This document shows, piece after piece, positions 4,558 through 5,808 of a stretch of DNA of 5,808 nt (positions are counted from its first letter, which is position 1; each line of letters opens with the position of its first letter). A model generated the notes under the pieces. That model did no database searches. It saw nothing but the letters and a program-made list of their open reading frames with translations, and had not been told where the DNA came from. Location: NCBI GenBank assembly GCA_050744525.1, contig JBOGHG010000246.1, positions 1-5,808 on the forward strand, read 5' to 3'. Position numbers and translations under genes: made by a program. This DNA comes from DASQUK01 sp050744525 (lineage in GTDB: Bacteria > Actinomycetota > Acidimicrobiia > Acidimicrobiales > VFJN01).

Positions 4558-5807
4558 TGGTTGGGGCAGGCGGCTGCGGCCAGCGGATAGGGGTTGACGG
4601 CCGACCCGCCGCCGGGGTGGTACTCGAAGTGGAGGTGTGGCGCGCTGGCCGAGGCGTTGCCGCTGCTGCCGACGTAGCCGATGACGGTCCCCGCCGCCAC
4701 CCAGCCGACACCCTGGTTGGCGTACCCCGACAGGTGGGCGCCGTAGTAGGTGTGGCCGTTGTCGCCGTAGACGTACCAGCTCAGCCCGCCCAGGCTGGAA
4801 CCCCGGTGCTCGACCCGGCCGCTGACCGGCGCCACCGTGGGGGTGCCCGCGGCGGACATCATGTCGACGCCCCTGTGGCCGCGGCCGCCCGAGCGGGCCG
4901 CGCCCCAGCTGTCGGTGAAGTGCACGGAGCCCTGGACCGGGCACACGATCCCGCCACCCGAGGTGGGCGGGTTCGGCGGGGACGAACCCGAACCGGATCC
5001 CTGGGCCTCGGCCGCGGCTTGGGCCTCGGCCGCGCGCCGCGCCTCCTCCTGCCGCCGCGCCTCCTCCAGCCGGGCCAGCGCCTCGGCGTACTCCTTCGCG
5101 GCGCGCATCTCGTCGAGCTTGTCCGACAGCTCGGCGCCGCGGGCGGCCAGCTGCGCGGCCAGCTCCGGATTGCGGGCGGCCAGGCGGGCGAGCTCCGCCG
5201 ACTCGGCGTCGAGGCCCTGGGTCAGTGCCATCACGAACTGGCCCTGCCGGCTCATGGCGTCCTCGAGGTCGGCTAGGGCGGCCTCGGCCTCGGCCCGGGC
5301 CGCCTCGGCCTCCTTGCGGGCCTGCTCCTGCGACGCCCGCTGTGCCTCGAGCTTGCTGCGGGCGGCGGCGAGCTGCGCCAGCACGTCGGCGCTGGCGTCG
5401 GCCTGCAGATCGAGCACACCGTGCTTGACGGCGGCCTCGCCGGCATCGGAGGTGGCGAGCACCTCGAGGGCATCCTGCGCCGGCGGGCTCACGAAGGCGT
5501 CGACCACCACCTCGTCGCTGCGAACGATCAGCTCCTCGATGCGGAACTGGCTCTCGTTCACCGCGGCATCGGCGTCGGCCAGCGCGTCGACGGCCCTGGC
5601 CATGGTCCTCTCGGCGGCGCTTACCTCCGCGACGTGGTCGGCCACCGTGGACTGAAGCTCTTCGAGCTGGCCGGACAACGCCGCCGTGTCGTCGGCGGCC
5701 ACGAGCACCTGGGGCCCGGCCAGCGCCTGCTCTCCCGCCGGGTCGCGGTTGCTCGGGGGCTCCTGACCAACCCCGCGCGGCACCGCGCCGGCCGCTGTGG
5801 GCAGCGC
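4554..5807 (-). CDS. Secreted coiled-coil M23 (LytM) metallopeptidase, paralog B (5'-truncated by the window edge)
   Basis: This is the C-terminal 417 residues of a predicted cell-wall endopeptidase. The frame stays open to the right edge, and the first visible residues ALPTAAGA resemble the end of a signal peptide. Compare ALPSAASA in paralog A. The true start must lie just outside the window, and the GTG at 5783 is internal. Counting that GTG as residue 1, a coiled coil covers about 33-260 with DAFVSPPAQDALEVL at 95-109. A Gly/Ser/Pro linker (GSGSGSSPPNPPTSGGG, 262-278), absent from paralog A, precedes the LytM domain (281-399). The catalytic set is complete: His303 and Asp307 (HRGVD), His350 (GAHLS), His383 and His385 (HLHFE). 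Cys281 and Cys406 flank the domain and are the only visible cysteines. It is the upstream gene of a likely two-gene unit with paralog A. Amidase-activator or FtsEX-linked roles are possible alternatives. Confidence 0.92.
   Translation of the reverse strand, partial: ALPTAAGAVPRGVGQEPPSNRDPAGEQALAGPQVLVAADDTAALSGQLEELQSTVADHVAEVSAAERTMARAVDALADADAAVNESQFRIEELIVRSDEVVVDAFVSPPAQDALEVLATSDAGEAAVKHGVLDLQADASADVLAQLAAARSKLEAQRASQEQARKEAEAARAEAEAALADLEDAMSRQGQFVMALTQGLDAESAELARLAARNPELAAQLAARGAELSDKLDEMRAAKEYAEALARLEEARRQEEARRAAEAQAAAEAQGSGSGSSPPNPPTSGGGIVCPVQGSVHFTDSWGAARSGGRGHRGVDMMSAAGTPTVAPVSGRVEHRGSSLGGLSWYVYGDNGHTYYGAHLSGYANQGVGWVAAGTVIGYVGSSGNASASAPHLHFEYHPGGGSAVNPYPLAAAACPNH
4587..4943. repeat. 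Direct repeat copy 2 (LytM domain of paralog B)
   Basis: This is the partner of 3278-3634: same length, same orientation, no gaps, about 81% identical bases by hand count. Similarity drops sharply outside this block: the C-terminal tails differ, and so does the segment just N-terminal of the domain, where this copy carries a linker. The boundary therefore matches the folded domain rather than the whole gene. Confidence 0.85.
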
Positions 5808-5808
5808 C

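Noticed and set aside
4517..4711. N-terminal extension of paralog A
   Set aside because: The extra 65 codons read the C-terminal region of paralog B in another frame and would bury the signal peptide.
3308..5276. Long plus-strand frames opposite the two LytM genes
   Set aside because: They are mirror frames of strongly recognisable M23 proteins. The translations are low-complexity Arg/Gly/Leu or Ser/Ala-rich, with no motifs.

Overview
The window is very GC-rich, with G or C at nearly every third codon position. It carries families that are common in Actinomycetota, including a DUF1028 protein and a crotonase of the 'PPARVWG' type. Secreted proteins have short signal peptides, and coiled-coil M23 peptidases are present. 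An actinobacterial origin is likely, perhaps an uncultured Acidimicrobiia-like lineage, but that placement is inference only.

Layout, left to right. (1) 2-703 (+): the C-terminal three quarters or so of a DUF1028 protein, cut by the left edge. (2) 704-786: an 83-bp convergent gap with two hairpins, probably a shared terminator. (3) 787-1326 (-): a secreted CHRD-domain protein whose GTG start is fixed by a strong Shine-Dalgarno. (4) 1477-1842 (-): a 121-residue soluble protein of unknown function. (5) 2006-2884 and 2885-3232 (+): a crotonase-fold protein followed with no gap by a DUF971 protein, a two-gene translationally coupled unit. (6) 3254-4516 and 4554-5807 (-): two tandem paralogous secreted proteins, each with a signal peptide, a long coiled coil and a C-terminal LytM/M23 metallopeptidase domain. 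The upstream copy runs off the right edge.

The strongest signal is the LytM pair. Both peptidase domains keep the full zinc and catalytic histidine set. Each occupies exactly 357 bp with no indel, and by hand count they are about 81% identical in DNA and 82% in protein. The attached coiled coils have diverged much further. Each domain is bracketed by the only two cysteines of the mature (or visible) protein. The pair is best read as cell-wall hydrolases, or as hydrolases regulated through their coiled coils like EnvC or PcsB. The other units (CoA metabolism, DUF971, CHRD, DUF1028) show no clear functional link to it.

I found no tRNA or rRNA, CRISPR array, insertion sequence, phage or toxin-antitoxin module. 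No stretch over 300 bases lacks a gene. I see no convincing sign of a wholly new system. The window looks like ordinary actinobacterial chromosome with a few features worth checking.
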